Shown: in pieces, positions 54,611 through 64,000 of the stretch
Layout of the letters: each line of letters opens with the position of its first letter
How positions within the stretch are numbered: position 1 is the stretch's first letter
DNA from: Ichthyophis bannanicus
Lineage: Eukaryota; Chordata; Amphibia; Gymnophiona; Ichthyophiidae
DNA: 64,000 nucleotides
Direction of reading: 5' to 3'
Assembly: GCA_033557465.1 (NCBI GenBank)
Contig: CM066047.1
Span: 682,001-746,000, forward strand
Made by a program: the position numbers and the translations under genes
The notes under the pieces: model-generated
What the model was told of the DNA's origin: nothing
Database searches by the model: none
Seen by the model: only the letters and a program-made list of their open reading frames with translations

Positions 54611-54735
54611 GTCCTAGATTGGTCTAGCAGAATAAAGAATAAATTTTACATGCTAGATTTTTTTCCCCTTTAATCCTGCTAGACCAGCCCAGACATATGG
54701 GATGTACCCAAGCAATCAGAATCCAGCGTAGGATG
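54611..54735 (+). repeat. DIRS ICR-like remnant
   Basis: ATTGGTCTAGCAGAATAAAG, then TTTTACATGCTAGATTTTTTC and AATCCTGCTAGACCAGCCCAG. The two halves are inverted copies and match the ICR near 6228-6310. No recombinase is attached. Confidence 0.55.
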
Positions 54736-55309
54736 AAGATGCTGCTCGGGACAGAAATGTCCTGACAAAGGAATTATCTGCTCCAGCTCCCACATGCAAC
54801 CTGTACTGCTTCACCACAGTTCTTAGAGAAGACCAGATGTGGTTGCCTCACAGATGAACTCTAGAAACACCAAGGTACACTCTGCCTAGGAGGCAGCCTG
54901 TGCCCACCTGCTATGAGTTCCAAAATCATCTGGCACAAGTTTATCAGCCAGAAGGAATACTGAACCAATGGCCTCCTTAATGCAGCAGGCAATGAAAGGC
55001 TTCACAGCTGACTTTCCTTTACCTAGACGGCTGAAGAAAAGCTACGCTCCAACCAATGGAAAGAATACTTTCCAGTTACCTGACCAACACCGTCCACACA
55101 TCTATCTACCAGACACAGTGAAGGGTCCATCAAAAGATTCTCAGGGCAATTGCTCCAAATTAATTAGTTTTGCGCATACCACCACAGTCATGAACCTCAC
55201 TTCTAAGCCAAGGTATGTGGAGTATGATCTCAATCTCTCAAATTTACTGCTAATGCTCGGCGTAGTACTTGCATCGTGCTAAAGAGAGCTTCCTTCTGGC
55301 ATTCGTAAA
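54736..55309. other. no gene recognised
   Basis: One frame of about 100 codons at 54968-55282 includes PPWDLNL-like text only as YVEYDLNLSNLLLMLG, which may be a very decayed DIRS recombinase piece. Otherwise nothing supported. Confidence 0.35.
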
Positions 55310-55920
55310 ATACAACAGCTATCTTTATCTTTATCTTTATTTGCACAATTTGATGAACCGCCCAGGCCGAAGCATCAGGGCGGTGTACAATACAAAAACA
55401 GGCTACTGAAAATAAAGCTAGAAAAGAACGCCAAAGTCAACAGGATAGGAAAGGGTAGAGAGAAGATCGAAAGGGGGAAAAAGAGAGGAGGGGCAGGAGG
55501 GGCAGGAGGAGTAAAGGGCAGGAGGCGGAGAGAGGAAAAGGAAAATGGGAGTGGAACAGACAAGGGAAGGGATATTCATGGAGGGTGAGGGGGACAACCA
55601 GAGGACGAGGCACCATCGTTGGAAAAAGGGAGATCAAAGGCTTGACAAAAGAGATGTGTTTTAAGGAGAGTTTTAAAGCGGGAATAGGAAAGTTCCAAAC
55701 GAAGACAGGGAGGGAGCGAATTCCATAGAGCTGGACCCAAGAAGAAGAAAGCTGAATGTCGGGTAAGCTCTAAGTGGGCCTGAGCGGGGGAAGGAAGGAA
55801 AAGGCGGTGGCCGAAAGAAGATCGGAGAAGGCGAGGCGAGGGTTGGAGGCGAATAAGCTATGGGTAGCTATGGGTAGTTTGTCAAGATGTGCTTGGAAGT
55901 TTTTTTTGTGGGGCTCCTAG
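55310..55920 (-). mobile_element. L2-type 3' end and untranslated region
   Basis: (TCTTTA)n, then GATGAACCGCCCAGGC and CAGGGCGGTGTACAATAC, a purine-rich stretch, and AAGGAGAGTTTTAAAGCGGG. GGGAGCGAATTCCATAGAGC near 55710 corresponds to the L2 fragment at 15180-15230. Minus strand. Confidence 0.55.
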
Positions 55921-56117
55921 TTTAAAGGGAAATATTTCTGTAACTTTCTTCTATGTTTTCTTGGTATTTCAGGATCTTCTGCCTGTTCATGCAATTTACA
56001 GAATAATCACTTGGAAAAAAAGACACCTCTATTAATGCCATTCTGGTATTTTTCTCCTTTACCACTGTCAGGATTCCCCACATCCATTTTATCTGTCGAA
56101 ATGGGAATGTCCCAGGT

Positions 56118-57440
56118 GAACATAAAAAATGCCATAATGGATCAGACAAAGGTCCATAAAGCCCAGTATCCTGTTTCCAACTAATCTAGGTCACAAGTAC
56201 ATAGCAGTTTCCCAAAAAGACACACATGTTCCATAATGCTTGTATTGGGGCAAGCAGTGGATTACCTGGGTCCTTTTTAATAATGGTTTATGGACCTTTC
56301 CTCCAGAACTTGTCCAAACCTTTTTTAAACCCAGCAACACTAACAGCTTTCTCCGTTAACAAATTTATTATGCTTTGAGAGAAAAATATTTTCTCTTATA
56401 AGTCTTAAATGGGTTACACTGTAGCTTCATTGCATGTCCCCTAGCCTTTCTACTTTTAGATGCCATAAAAACGTGATCTATGTTTACACGTTCCACTCCA
56501 TTCATTAATTTCTAGACCTCTCTCCCCTCAGCCGTCTCTTTTCCAGGTTGAAAAGCCCTAACCTTTTAAACATCTCCTCATAGGGATTTACCATCCCCTT
56601 TACCTTTTTTGTGGCTATACCTTTTCTAATTCCGCTATATCATTTTTAAGATACGGAGACCAGAATTACACACAATATTTAAGGTGCGGTTGCACCATGG
56701 AACGATACAGAGGTACTATAATATCCTTGGTTTTATTCTCCATTCCTTTCCTAATGATTCCTAACATTTTGTTTGCTTTCTTGGCTGCCGCTGCACACTG
56801 GGAAGAGGGTTTAAACATGTTATCCACAATGACGCCTAAATCTTTTTCCTGGGTGGTGGTTCCTAATGTGGAACCTTACATCGTGTAACCATTGTATAGG
56901 ATGTTCTTTCCTAGGTGCATAACTTTGCACGTGCACACATTAAATTTCATCTGCCATTTGAACGTCCAGTTTTCCAATTTATTAAAGTTCTCTTACAATT
57001 TTTCACAATCCTCATGGGTTTTAACAACTTTGAATAACTGGTCTCATCTGCAAATTTGACTCACTCGTTATTTCCATCTTTGTCATTTATGAATATGTTA
57101 AAAAGCAGCGGACCCAGCACAGATCCTTGGGGTACACCACTATTAACCTTTCTCCACTTGGAAAATTGGTCATTCAGCCCTACCCTCTGCTTTCTATCTT
57201 TTAACTAGTTCCTGATCCACAAAAGTACACTGCCTCCTATCCCATGATTTTTTAACTTTGCCAGCTTTGTCAAAGGATTTCTGAAAATCCAGATACACTA
57301 TGTTGACCGGCTCACCTTTGTCTACCTATTTATTCACACCTTCAAAAAAAATAACAGATTAATAAGACAAGACCTTCCTTGGCTAAAGCCATGTTTGCTT
57401 TCTCCCATTAAACCTTGGCTATCTATATGGTGATGAGTTC
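56118..57440 (-). mobile_element. CR1 LINE, minus strand
   Basis: Read on the minus strand it runs from the RT middle (near 57430) through motif C to the 3' end at 56118 (GAACATAA terminal unit inverted). It is strongly diverged from the CR1 copies at 11062 and 45556, with many stops. The longest plus-strand frame here (56697-56888) is only a mirror of the CR1 frame. Confidence 0.85.
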
Positions 57441-57690
57441 TTTGAACAAGTACAAGCTCAAATTGACGGTCCACTCTGATCACACTCCCCTGTTCTACCC
57501 TTGTAACATTACTTTCTCAACATAGCATCATGTAAACTGTACATAGTTTCCCCTGTTCTTTCCAAGTTGTTCTCCCTGTTCGATGTAAACTCGGGAGTGC
57601 CTCGAGTCGTTCTGTTAACTGTAAACCGCACTGATGATAAAGAGCGCGGTATAAAAGAAATGCTAAATAAATAAACAAAACAAACAAACA
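57441..57690 (+). mobile_element. SINE/LINE-type 3' tail
   Basis: GTAAACCGCACTGATGATAA, GCGCGGTATAAAAGAAATGC and AAATAAATAAAC. It is nearly the same as 14560-14611. RTE sequence starts directly after it. Confidence 0.6.
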
Positions 57691-57699
57691 TGCAAACAG

Positions 57700-58440
57700 G
57701 ATATCCTGATAGTCATGGGTGACTGGAACACTAAAGTTGGCAACAAAGGCGGCAGCAAAGTGGTTGGAAAATCTGGACTTGGCAACAGAAATAAAGCTGG
57801 AGAAAGACATATTAGAATTCTGCAAAAGCAATCATCTATTCATCTCAAACACCTTCTTCCAGCAACATAAGAGCCGACTGTACACATGGACCTCACCCAA
57901 TGGATTGTACAAAAATCAAATTGACTACATCTGTGGAAGAAAATGATGGAAAAGCTCGATAACATCACCAAAGACAAAACCTGGAGCTGACTGTGGTACA
58001 GATCACGAACTACTAGTATGCAAACTCAAGCTAAAGTTGTAAAAGAGCAAGCCATTCATGGATGTAACAAAATATGACCTTGAGAATATACCACTGGAAT
58101 TTAAGGACTGCCTGAGAAATCGATTTGCTGCTTCGGATACAAATGACAGAGTTCCAGAAGGGTTATGGGATGACATCAAGAAGGTTGTGTTGGAAGAAAG
58201 CGATGAGTCTCTACATAAGGCTAAAAAGCAAAAACAGCCAAAATGGATGACTAAAGAAACTCTGAAAATTGTCCAGAAACGCAGAGCAGTTAAAGCCTGA
58301 GATTAAAGAGGCAATCACAGAATTCAGAGATTTCCAAAGTGCAGCAGGACAAGACCAGGAAAAGTACTACAATGACACATGCAAGGAAATAGAATCAGAA
58401 GCTATTAGAGGAAGGACAATATCGGCTTTTCTAAAGCTAA
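57700..58440 (+). pseudogene. RTE endonuclease domain relic
   Basis: It reads ILIVMGDWNTKVGNKGG, KSGLGNRNKAGERH and, after a shift, NHLFISNTFFQQHKSRLYTW with QIDYICGRK. Next is a linker (DVTKYDLENIPLEFKDCLRN, DRVPEGLWDDIKKVV). These match the RTE-type endonuclease after its first catalytic motifs and the start of the RT linker. At least two shifts and one stop (near 57945) occur. The N-terminal domain is absent. The CR1 insertion ends this part. Confidence 0.75.
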
Positions 58441-60740
58441 GAACATAAGATATGCCATACTGGGTCAGACAAGGCCCATCAAGCCCAGTATTCTGTTTCC
58501 AACAGTGGCCAATCTAGGTCATACGTACCTAGCAGTATCCCCAAAAGACACAGGTTCCACAATGCTTGTATTGGGTCAAGCATTGATATCCTGAGTCCCT
58601 TTTTAATAATTACCTTGGTCTGACCCAGTAATAATGGTTTATGGACCTTTCCTCCAGGAACTTGTCCAAACCTTTTTTAAACCCAGCTACACTAACAGCT
58701 CTTACTACATCCTCCGGTAACAAATTCCAGAGTTTGATTACACGTTGAGTGAAAAAATATTTTCTCTTATTTGTCTTAAATAATTTACCCTGTAGCGTGT
58801 AGCTTCATTACATGTCCCCTAGTCTTTCTATATTCTGATAGCGTAAACAATTGATCTACGTTTACCCGTTCCACTCCATTCATTACTTTATAGACCTCTA
58901 TCATATCTCCCCTCAGCCGTCTCTTTTCCAGGTTGAAGAGCCCTAACCTTTGTAGCCTCTCTTCATAGGAGTAGCCTTCCATCCCCTTTACCATTTTGGT
59001 GGCTCTTCTCTGTACCTTTTCTAATAACGCTATATACTTTTTAAGATACGGCAACCAGAATTGCACACAATATTCAAGGTGCGGTCGTACCATGGAACGA
59101 TACAGAGGCATTATAATATCCTTTGTTTTATTTTCCATTCCTTTCCTTATGATACCTAGCATTCTATTTGCTTTCTTGGCCACCACTGCACACTGAGCGG
59201 AGGGTTTTAACATGTTATCCACGATGACTCCTTAATCTTTTTCCTGGGTGGTGGTTCCCAATGTGGAACCTTGCATTGTGTAACCATAGTGTGGGTTGTT
59301 CTTTTCTAGGTGCATAACTTTGAACTTGTCCACATTAAATTTCATCTGCCATTTGGATGCCCAGTCTTCCAATTTATCCAAATCCTCCTGCAGTTTTCCC
59401 ACAGTCCTCTTGGGTTTTAACAACTTTAAACAGTTTTGTGTCATCTACAAATTTGATAACCTCACTAGTTATTCCCTTTTCCAGCTCATTTATGAATATG
59501 TCAAAAAGTAGCGGACCCAGTACAAATCCCTGCGGTACTCCACTATTCACCTTTTTCCATTGGGAAAATTGGCCATTTAGCCCTACCCTCTGCTTTCTTT
59601 TAACCAGTTCCCGATCCACAATTGCACACTGCCTCCTATCCCATGACTTTTTAGTTTTGCCAAAAGTCTCTGATGAGGGACCTTGTCAAAGGCTTTCTGA
59701 AAATCCAGATATAGTATATCAACCGACTGTCTACCTGTTTATTCACACCTTCAAAAAACATATCAGATTAGTAAGACAAGATCTTCCTTGTCTGAAGCCA
59801 TGTTGGCTGTCTCCCATTAGGCCATAACTATCTATATGGTTTAGACATTTGATATACCGCCCTTTACTTGCGCATCAGAGCAGTTTACACGTATATACTA
59901 ACAGGTACTTTTTTTATTCCGTTGTTCCCCGAAGGGCTCACAATCTAAGTGTACCTGAGGCAATGAAGGATTAAGTGGCTTGCCCAAGGCCACAAGGAAC
60001 AGCCATGGGACTAGAGACCTCAGTCCCTCCGACCTGAGGTTACTTGTCCGCATGTGGGAATTGAACCCCTGGCCCTCTGGCCTGAGGTAACCTGTCCCAA
60101 TCACTGAGCCACTCCTCCCTCCGGTAATAAAAAAAGTACCTGTTAGTATATACGTGTAAACCACTCTGATGCGTAAGTAAAGGGCGGTATATCAAATGCC
60201 TAAACCATAACCATACATGCTGTGTAATTTTGTTCTTTATGATAGTTTCTACCATTTTCCCCGGACTGATGTCAGGCTCACCGGTCTGTAAGTTCCCGGA
60301 TCACCCCTGGAACCCTTTTTAAAACTTGGCATTACATTGGCGATCCTCCAATCTTCAGGTATTACAGATGATTTTAATGAAAGTTCACAGATTACTAATA
60401 GCAGGTCTGCAATCTCATATTTCAGTTTTTTCAACACTCTTGGATGTATACCATCCAGTCCAGGTGATTTGCTACTATTCAGTTTATCAAATAGTTGTAA
60501 TACATCTTCCCAATGTAGCGATATCTCTCTCAATTTCTCTGCAGTATCACCTTTAAATACCACTTCAGTCTTGGGTAACATCCCTACATCTTCCTCAGTA
60601 AAGACCAAAGCAAAGAATTCATTCAGTCTCTCCGATAGCCTTGTCTCCTCTTACTGCCCCTTTTACCCCTCTATCATCTGATGGTCCAACTGACTCTCAC
60701 AGGCTTTTTGCTACGAATGTACTTGAAAAAGTCTTTATTT
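58441..60740 (-). mobile_element. CR1 LINE, minus strand, inserted in RTE
   Basis: Its 3' end unit (GAACATAA inverted) is at 58441 and its 5'-truncated end near 60740. The best minus-strand frames are 58785-59222 (RT C-terminus), 59232-59619 (motif C region, reading FVDD) and 60249-60608 (RT motifs 0 to 2, SPGLDGIHPRVLKK). It is interrupted at 59836-60206 by a SINE. The possible target duplication AGCTA occurs at 58435-58439 and 60746-60750. Confidence 0.85.
59836..60206 (-). mobile_element. SINE flanked by its own inverted tail
   Basis: The minus-strand SINE body ends near 60120 with the A-box side (AGTGGCTCAGTGATTGG in minus reading). The tail side 59836-59922 is repeated in inverse at about 60124-60206 with a few mismatches (TAACAGGTACTTTTTTTATT against AATAAAAAAAGTACCTGTTA). 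CR1 text lies on both sides. Confidence 0.75.
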
Positions 60741-60745
60741 CTACG

Positions 60746-62330
60746 AGCTATGAGAGTTAAAAAATTCCAGCATCGGATTGGAATGCTACAAGATGCTCAA
60801 GGATCCATGTTGAAAGATGCTGAGAAAATAAAGAAACAGTGGAAAGAATATACAGAATCATTATACTATAAAGATCAAGTGGACCAACATCCGTTTCAAC
60901 CTATAAAAAACTTACGATCAGGAACCATTGGTGATGAAAGAAGTCGAAGCAACATTGAAAGCCTTATCAAAGAACAAAGTACAGGGCATTGATGGCATTC
61001 CCATTGAAGCATTACAGCAATTGGATGAAGCTCTTACAATACTTATAAGGCTCTGCCAGGACATTTGGAAGACAAATTCATAGCCAACTGACTAGAAAAG
61101 ATCTATGTTTATACCAGTACTGAAGAAAGGTGACCCCTGACTGTGGAAATTACCGCACAATCGCTCTGATCCCACATGACAGCAAGATTCAGCAGAGACT
61201 ACAAATATACCTGGAATGAGAACTGCCTGAAGTGCAAGCAGGGTTCAAGAAAAGGCGAAGAACGAGAGACATTATCATGGATGTGAGATGGATCCTTGAA
61301 AAGACAAAAGAAAAGCAAAAGGATATCCATATGTGTTTTATTAACTACAGCAAGGCTTCTGACTGTGCAAACAATGAGAAACTTTGGGCCATATTAAGCA
61401 TGGGTATACCAGAACACCTGATCATTCTCTAGCACAACCTTTACATTGATAAAGAAGCAACAGTTTGAACGGAACTAGGAGAAACAGAATGGTTTAAAAA
61501 TCGGCAAAGGTGTATGACAAGGCTGCATACTTTCCGCCTACCTCTTTAATTTATATGCAGAACAAATCATCAGAGAAGCAGGACTATATGAAGACAACAG
61601 AGGTGTGAAGATTGGTGGAAGACTCAACAACCTTCACTATGCCGATGATACCACATTACTGGCTGAAATTGAAGACGATTTGAAACATTTGCTTCTCAAG
61701 ATCAAGGAATATAGTCTTAAAATGGGTCTGCACCTTAACATCAAGAAGACAAAGATCCTGACAACTGGCAAAATGAGCAAGTTCATCATTGATGGAGAAG
61801 AAATTGAAATGGTGCACAACTTTAACCTACTTGGATCAACTATCAATAAAGAAGCAACAAGCAGTCAAGAAATCAGACGATGCAATGCTCTTGGCAGAAT
61901 GGCTATGAAGGACCTAGACAAGATTCTCAAGAGCAGAGATGTTTCTCTCCATACAAAGATTTAACTTGTTCAAGCCATGGAATTTTCAGTGACATCATAT
62001 GGATGTGAAAGTTGGACAATGAAAAAGATACAGGAAGAAAATTGATGCCTTTGAATTATGTTGCTGGCGGTGAATACTGTGTATACCATGGACTGTCCGA
62101 AGAACAAACCAGTCGGTACTAGAGGAGATCAAACCTAAGCTTTCTTTAGAAGCTCAGATGACAAGACTTCGACTTTCATACTTTGGACACATCATGCAAA
62201 GAGAGAGATCATTAGAGAAAGACATCATGCTTGGCAAGGTGGAAGGTCAACACAAAAGAGAAAGGCCAGCAAAGAGATGGATTGATACAACAGCAGCTAT
62301 GGGTGCCAGTCTCAACAATGAGCCGCCTGA
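60746..62330 (+). pseudogene. RTE reverse transcriptase relic
   Basis: It resumes as MRVKKFQHRIGMLQDAQGSM and IKKQWKEYTESLYYKD, matching the RTE linker. RT text is YRTIALI-like near 61150, AGFKKRRRTRDIIMDVRWIL, INYSKASDCANNEKLW (motif A; the usual second Asp side is altered) and NNLHYADDTTLLAEIEDDLK (YADD at 61638-61649, aspartates intact). LNIKKTKILTTGKM and LGSTINKEATSSQEI follow. After 61964 the C-terminal wording (YGCESWTMKK, then PKRW-like text) is in shifted frames. Multiple stops exclude activity. Confidence 0.78.
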
Positions 62331-62411
62331 CTGAAGATCGAACAGAGTTTGGGACAACTATCCAGAGGGTCACCACGAGTCGTTACCAACTTGGTGGCAC
62401 TTAACAGTAGT

Positions 62412-63148
62412 AATTGATTTCCCCCAGATCGTAGATAATCATTCCTCCCGGGTCGCAGTTCATACAATCAACCGACCAACACACACACTTACTACCACTA
62501 GAGAATTCCCTGCTACAACACCTGTAAACGGGGGCGCTGGTCGTGAAAGTCCACAGTCTTGGCAAAGGCAAAATATTATTATGACTTGCAAAGGATTGTG
62601 GGGGTTTCAGTTCATTCATACCAGAATCAGCCGTTCACAAAATAATGAGTTGTGATGCTCGAGTGTAAGCAAAGAAAAACAGATTTTATTCATGGGGTTA
62701 ATTCTCCCACACAAATTTACTTGGTAACACAGAAGGACACTTGCTTCAAGTATTCTACTCAGGAAAAACAAAACATGTTATAAGGTAACTGAACTTCTTA
62801 AGCAATAAATCAATAAAGACCTTGATGGGAAACAGAAAAGGTGTTTTTGATGGCTCCTGCTAATGACCTTCTTAGCAGTGCTTCAAAAGGCACAAACAAA
62901 CCCAAAAGTAACAAAAAAAACGGTTCTTTATCAAGGATAACTTTCTTCTATTCACACACACAAAGAAAAAGTTTCCTTCTAGAGCTCACGTGCACTTGTG
63001 CCTGGCTCAATTACAAATAATTAGCCAGCTGCACTCTCAATACGTGGCTCAATCCTACCCTAAAGCTTTCTTGCAGAGACTTTTCTGGGTAGATAAAAGA
63101 ACAAGTTACAGTTCCTTTTGGTGGTGGTTGTATTAGTGAGAAACTACT
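62412..63148 (-). other. 3' untranslated-like region of the terminal minus-strand frame
   Basis: No coding frame of note. On the minus strand an AATAAA lies at 62690-62685, about 460 bases after the stop codon at 63149-63151. This is compatible with a transcript end or the end of an unrecognised retroelement. Confidence 0.4.
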
Positions 63149-64000
63149 TTAAAACAGCAGCCTAGACAGAGAGCAATCCATGTATTCCAACGGGTCATTT
63201 GCTATATCTCCTTCTTCCTCAAATATCATGGAATCAATATCATGGTCTGGCTCAGAGGAATTCCTTAATTGATCACTCTCAGGATAATATTTGTTTCCCT
63301 GCTGTCTTCCTGATGAAGAGCTAGGGCATAGATCAAAGTTCATACCTGTGATCCCCTTGCTGTTAGGTTTCCTCTCCAGGTAACCTGGCCAGTAAGTAAT
63401 CCAGCTTTTATGTCCAGCCTTCCAATCAAGATCCCTGGACACTGGGTCTCTCTTCACATACCTTCTTGCACCGGTCTTAGGGCCCCTTCCAAATGCAGCC
63501 GTCTCCTTCAATGGTGCCGTCTGGGAATTCCTGGCTCTATAACCCCACTCCTCTGGCTTCCTCCAGTCCAATGGAGTATGCCTGCCCCTGGAATTACTCC
63601 TAACACACGTACTGCTGTGGGCTCCTTCTTTAGACCTCCAAGATGTCTTTCTCTTCCTTCTGCGTTGCTTCTGCTGTTGTAGTCCTCTCTCTTCTTTCTC
63701 CAATGGCTTCTGTTTCTGGATCTGCAGCTTCTGCTTCTCCCTGTGCTCCTTATTCTGGTTCTCCCGGTTCTGTCTCTGTGTAGAATATCTTTTACTTTTA
63801 AAGTGCTTAGAGGAACACTCCACCCTAGCACAGCCCAGGTGTGCTGAATCAAGCCCTGCCCTTTGAGATGAGTGATTGGGGATTACCTCATAGCTGTCCT
63901 GATTGAACACACGTTTCCCCAATTCAGCCCTCCTAGAGGCTGTTTGAAACCTGGTGCATTCTGGGACTGGTAGTCTTTTATGAAAACATTCTGTTTTAGT
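63149..64000 (-). CDS. unassigned basic, Gln/Lys/Arg-rich open frame (5' partial)
   Basis: A single minus-strand frame is open from the window edge (64000) to the stop at 63149-63151, at least 283 codons; no convincing ATG marks its start. Visible features are RLPVPECTRFQ near the edge and a long coiled-coil-like basic segment (QRQNRENQNKEHREKQKLQ, then KEERGLQQQKQRRRKRK). A Trp/Tyr-rich middle (KSWITYWPGYLERKP) and an acidic end (IDSMIFEEEGDIANDPLEYM) follow. I do not recognise a family. The absence of stops contrasts with the decayed repeats around it. It may be a host terminal exon or a retroelement accessory frame. Confidence 0.45.
   Translation of the reverse strand, partial: TKTECFHKRLPVPECTRFQTASRRAELGKRVFNQDSYEVIPNHSSQRAGLDSAHLGCARVECSSKHFKSKRYSTQRQNRENQNKEHREKQKLQIQKQKPLEKEERGLQQQKQRRRKRKTSWRSKEGAHSSTCVRSNSRGRHTPLDWRKPEEWGYRARNSQTAPLKETAAFGRGPKTGARRYVKRDPVSRDLDWKAGHKSWITYWPGYLERKPNSKGITGMNFDLCPSSSSGRQQGNKYYPESDQLRNSSEPDHDIDSMIFEEEGDIANDPLEYMDCSLSRLLF

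Larger units (their letters stand above)
57691..62411 (+). mobile_element. RTE-clade LINE (BovB-like), split by a CR1
   Basis: Two parts, 57691-58440 and 60746-62411, surround a minus-strand CR1. Protein order is endonuclease, RT and C-terminal region, as in RTE elements. The last bases (ACTTAACAGTAG) recur at 3815-3831. The clade assignment rests on the MGDWN endonuclease box, the YADDTTLLAE motif and the C-terminal WTMKKIQ, DAFELCCWR-like wording read across frames. Many stops and indels mark it as an old copy. Confidence 0.75.

Noticed and set aside
54968..55282. A short plus-strand coding gene
   Set aside because: Only a weak DLNL phrase recalls DIRS; the rest has no family signal and there is no start or splice support.
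58441..60740. Plus-strand frames within this CR1
   Set aside because: They mirror the minus-strand CR1 frame and have no independent support.

Overview
This window looks like vertebrate intergenic DNA built almost entirely from retrotransposons. I see no bacterial, plasmid or phage feature and no intact host gene. The mix is DIRS-like tyrosine-recombinase retrotransposons, CR1, L2 and RTE LINEs, a Penelope-like element, tRNA-derived SINEs, a Harbinger transposase with an intron, and piggyBac- and hAT-type MITEs. This mix suits an amphibian genome. My best guess is a caecilian, inferred from repeat composition only.

Layout. 1-3016: 3' half of a GC-rich DIRS element (copy A) with its internal complementary region and right inverted terminal repeat. 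3017-5645: CR1 pieces in both orientations, with nested SINEs, an RTE tail and a TTAA-flanked MITE. 5646-6566: DIRS remnant. 6567-9549: mostly featureless. 9550-10913: Harbinger transposase pseudogene and a hAT-like MITE. 11062-14168: CR1 split by a second LINE tail. 14169-17862: decayed DIRS (G) with SINE, L2 and multi-hairpin insertions. 18424-24636: complete but mutated DIRS (B) with both terminal repeats. 25206-27900: Penelope-like element split by a SINE. 28345-33950: DIRS C. 33955-36680: L2-clade LINE, minus strand. 37792-50727: DIRS D, whose recombinase gene contains a second DIRS (E), which itself contains a CR1. 50728-53592: DIRS F, internally deleted and truncated. 53593-53835: solo left end of a D/E-type element. 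54365-55920: L2-type tails. 56118-62411: CR1 copies on the minus strand and an RTE LINE split by one of them. 62412-64000: an unassigned minus-strand open frame with a downstream AATAAA.

The DIRS copies share one plan: left inverted repeat; gag with a Cys/His cluster; RT-RNase H-methyltransferase frame; overlapping tyrosine recombinase; internal complementary region (ICR); right inverted repeat. The ICR pairs with both outer ends and marks the expected circle junction. Every copy is broken, several at recognisable catalytic residues, so all coding entries here are relics. The nesting gives a relative order: D before E before its CR1; RTE before CR1 before its SINE; Penelope before its SINE.
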